Source: Sedimenticola sp. (GTDB lineage Bacteria; Pseudomonadota; Gammaproteobacteria; Chromatiales; Chromatiaceae). From it: DNA of 5,930 nt. Positions within the stretch are counted from its first letter, which is position 1, and each line of letters begins with the position of its first letter. The position numbers were made by a program, and so were the translations under genes. The stretch spans positions 1 to 5,930 of the forward strand of contig JALVUB010000211.1 of the NCBI GenBank assembly GCA_027023915.1, read 5' to 3'. The notes under the pieces were generated by a model, which was not told the origin of the DNA, did no database searches, and was given only the letters and a program-made list of their open reading frames with translations. Below are positions 5,675 to 5,930 of the stretch, piece by piece.

Positions 5675-5930
5675 CTAGTGGCCAACCGCCGGGAACGAAC
5701 GCAACGCCAGGCGGCTGCCGTCGATACGAAACGCCAACCATCTGCCGCCAGGGGAGAGGGCAATGATGCTCGCGCCTTGTTGCAGCTTTCCGCTGTCGAG
5801 CTCGATACTGCCGAAACGGCTGGCACGCCGGGCGCGCCCATCCAGCGGGTCAACACGCCAGATCTCCGCGCGTCGGCTCGTGGTGGTGGACATCGCCGGG
5901 CCACCCCGCGCCGGCGCCTCGACACCCGGG
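5675..5930 (-). CDS. C-terminal fragment of a probable beta-propeller (TolB/PD40-like) protein
   Basis: Only the last 84 codons are visible; the frame is open to the window edge and ends with TAG at 5675. The sequence alternates strand-like segments: AEIWRVDPLDGRARR, then IIALSPGGRWLAFRIDGS, then LALRSFPAVGH. The SPGGRWLAF element resembles the SPDGRWLAF strand of TolB/PD40-type propeller blades, and EIWRVDPLDG resembles the strand and turn before it. The fragment could close the last blade of a propeller. A Met at 5893 could serve as a start for a 72-residue protein, but I see no good ribosome binding site before it and the frame continues upstream, so a C-terminal part of a larger gene is more likely. 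It lies 89 nt upstream of the ATPase gene on the same strand and may belong to the same operon. The function cannot be assigned, and the propeller call rests on one motif. Confidence 0.55.
   Translation of the reverse strand, partial: PGVEAPARGGPAMSTTTSRRAEIWRVDPLDGRARRASRFGSIELDSGKLQQGASIIALSPGGRWLAFRIDGSRLALRSFPAVGH

Noticed and set aside
5503..5925. Minus-strand open frame of 140 codons over the operon leader
   Set aside because: It overlaps the ATPase N-terminus in another frame and the propeller-like fragment; the translation is low-complexity and has no ribosome binding site.

Overview
This 5.9 kb window is GC-rich (the coding part is roughly 60% G+C by eye), and every gene I can support lies on the minus strand. 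It should therefore be read from high to low coordinates. The type A RNase P RNA, the strong Shine-Dalgarno sequences, the tightly packed operon and the protein families point to a Gram-negative proteobacterium, most likely a gammaproteobacterium. That assignment is inference; no marker in the window fixes the genus.

Layout, in transcription order. (1) 5930-5675: the C-terminal 84 codons of a gene that enters from beyond the window, with a beta-propeller-like (TolB/PD40-type) strand motif. (2) 5674-5586: an 89-nt leader with a CAA-repeat stretch and no convincing promoter. (3) 5585-4653: an ABC transporter ATPase of the GldA/CcmA type. (4) 4663-1790: a 957-residue fusion of an ABC-2 permease (GldF-like) with a GldG-like auxiliary domain. 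Its start overlaps the ATPase gene by 11 bp and lies well inside the longest open frame. (5) 1788-829: a DUF4340 protein starting 1 nt after the previous stop. (6) 828-606: a non-coding stretch holding a 74-bp palindromic, MITE-like element flanked by a 4-bp direct repeat, then the rnpB promoter. (7) 593-195: rnpB, the RNA of RNase P. (8) 194-1: AT-richer non-coding DNA with a probable rnpB terminator and no gene I can support.

The three complete protein genes form one translationally coupled unit. The ATPase would power a membrane complex whose permease is covalently joined to a large domain outside the cytoplasm. The DUF4340 protein, anchored by one N-terminal helix, would sit beside that domain. 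The Bacteroidetes relatives GldA/GldF/GldG are known from gliding motility. In proteobacteria the substrate and role of this Gld-like/DUF4340 system are not established as far as I know, so this operon is the best candidate here for under-described biology. Within it, the GldG part shows what looks like an internal duplication. rnpB is an unrelated housekeeping RNA gene downstream on the same strand, separated from the operon by the palindromic element.
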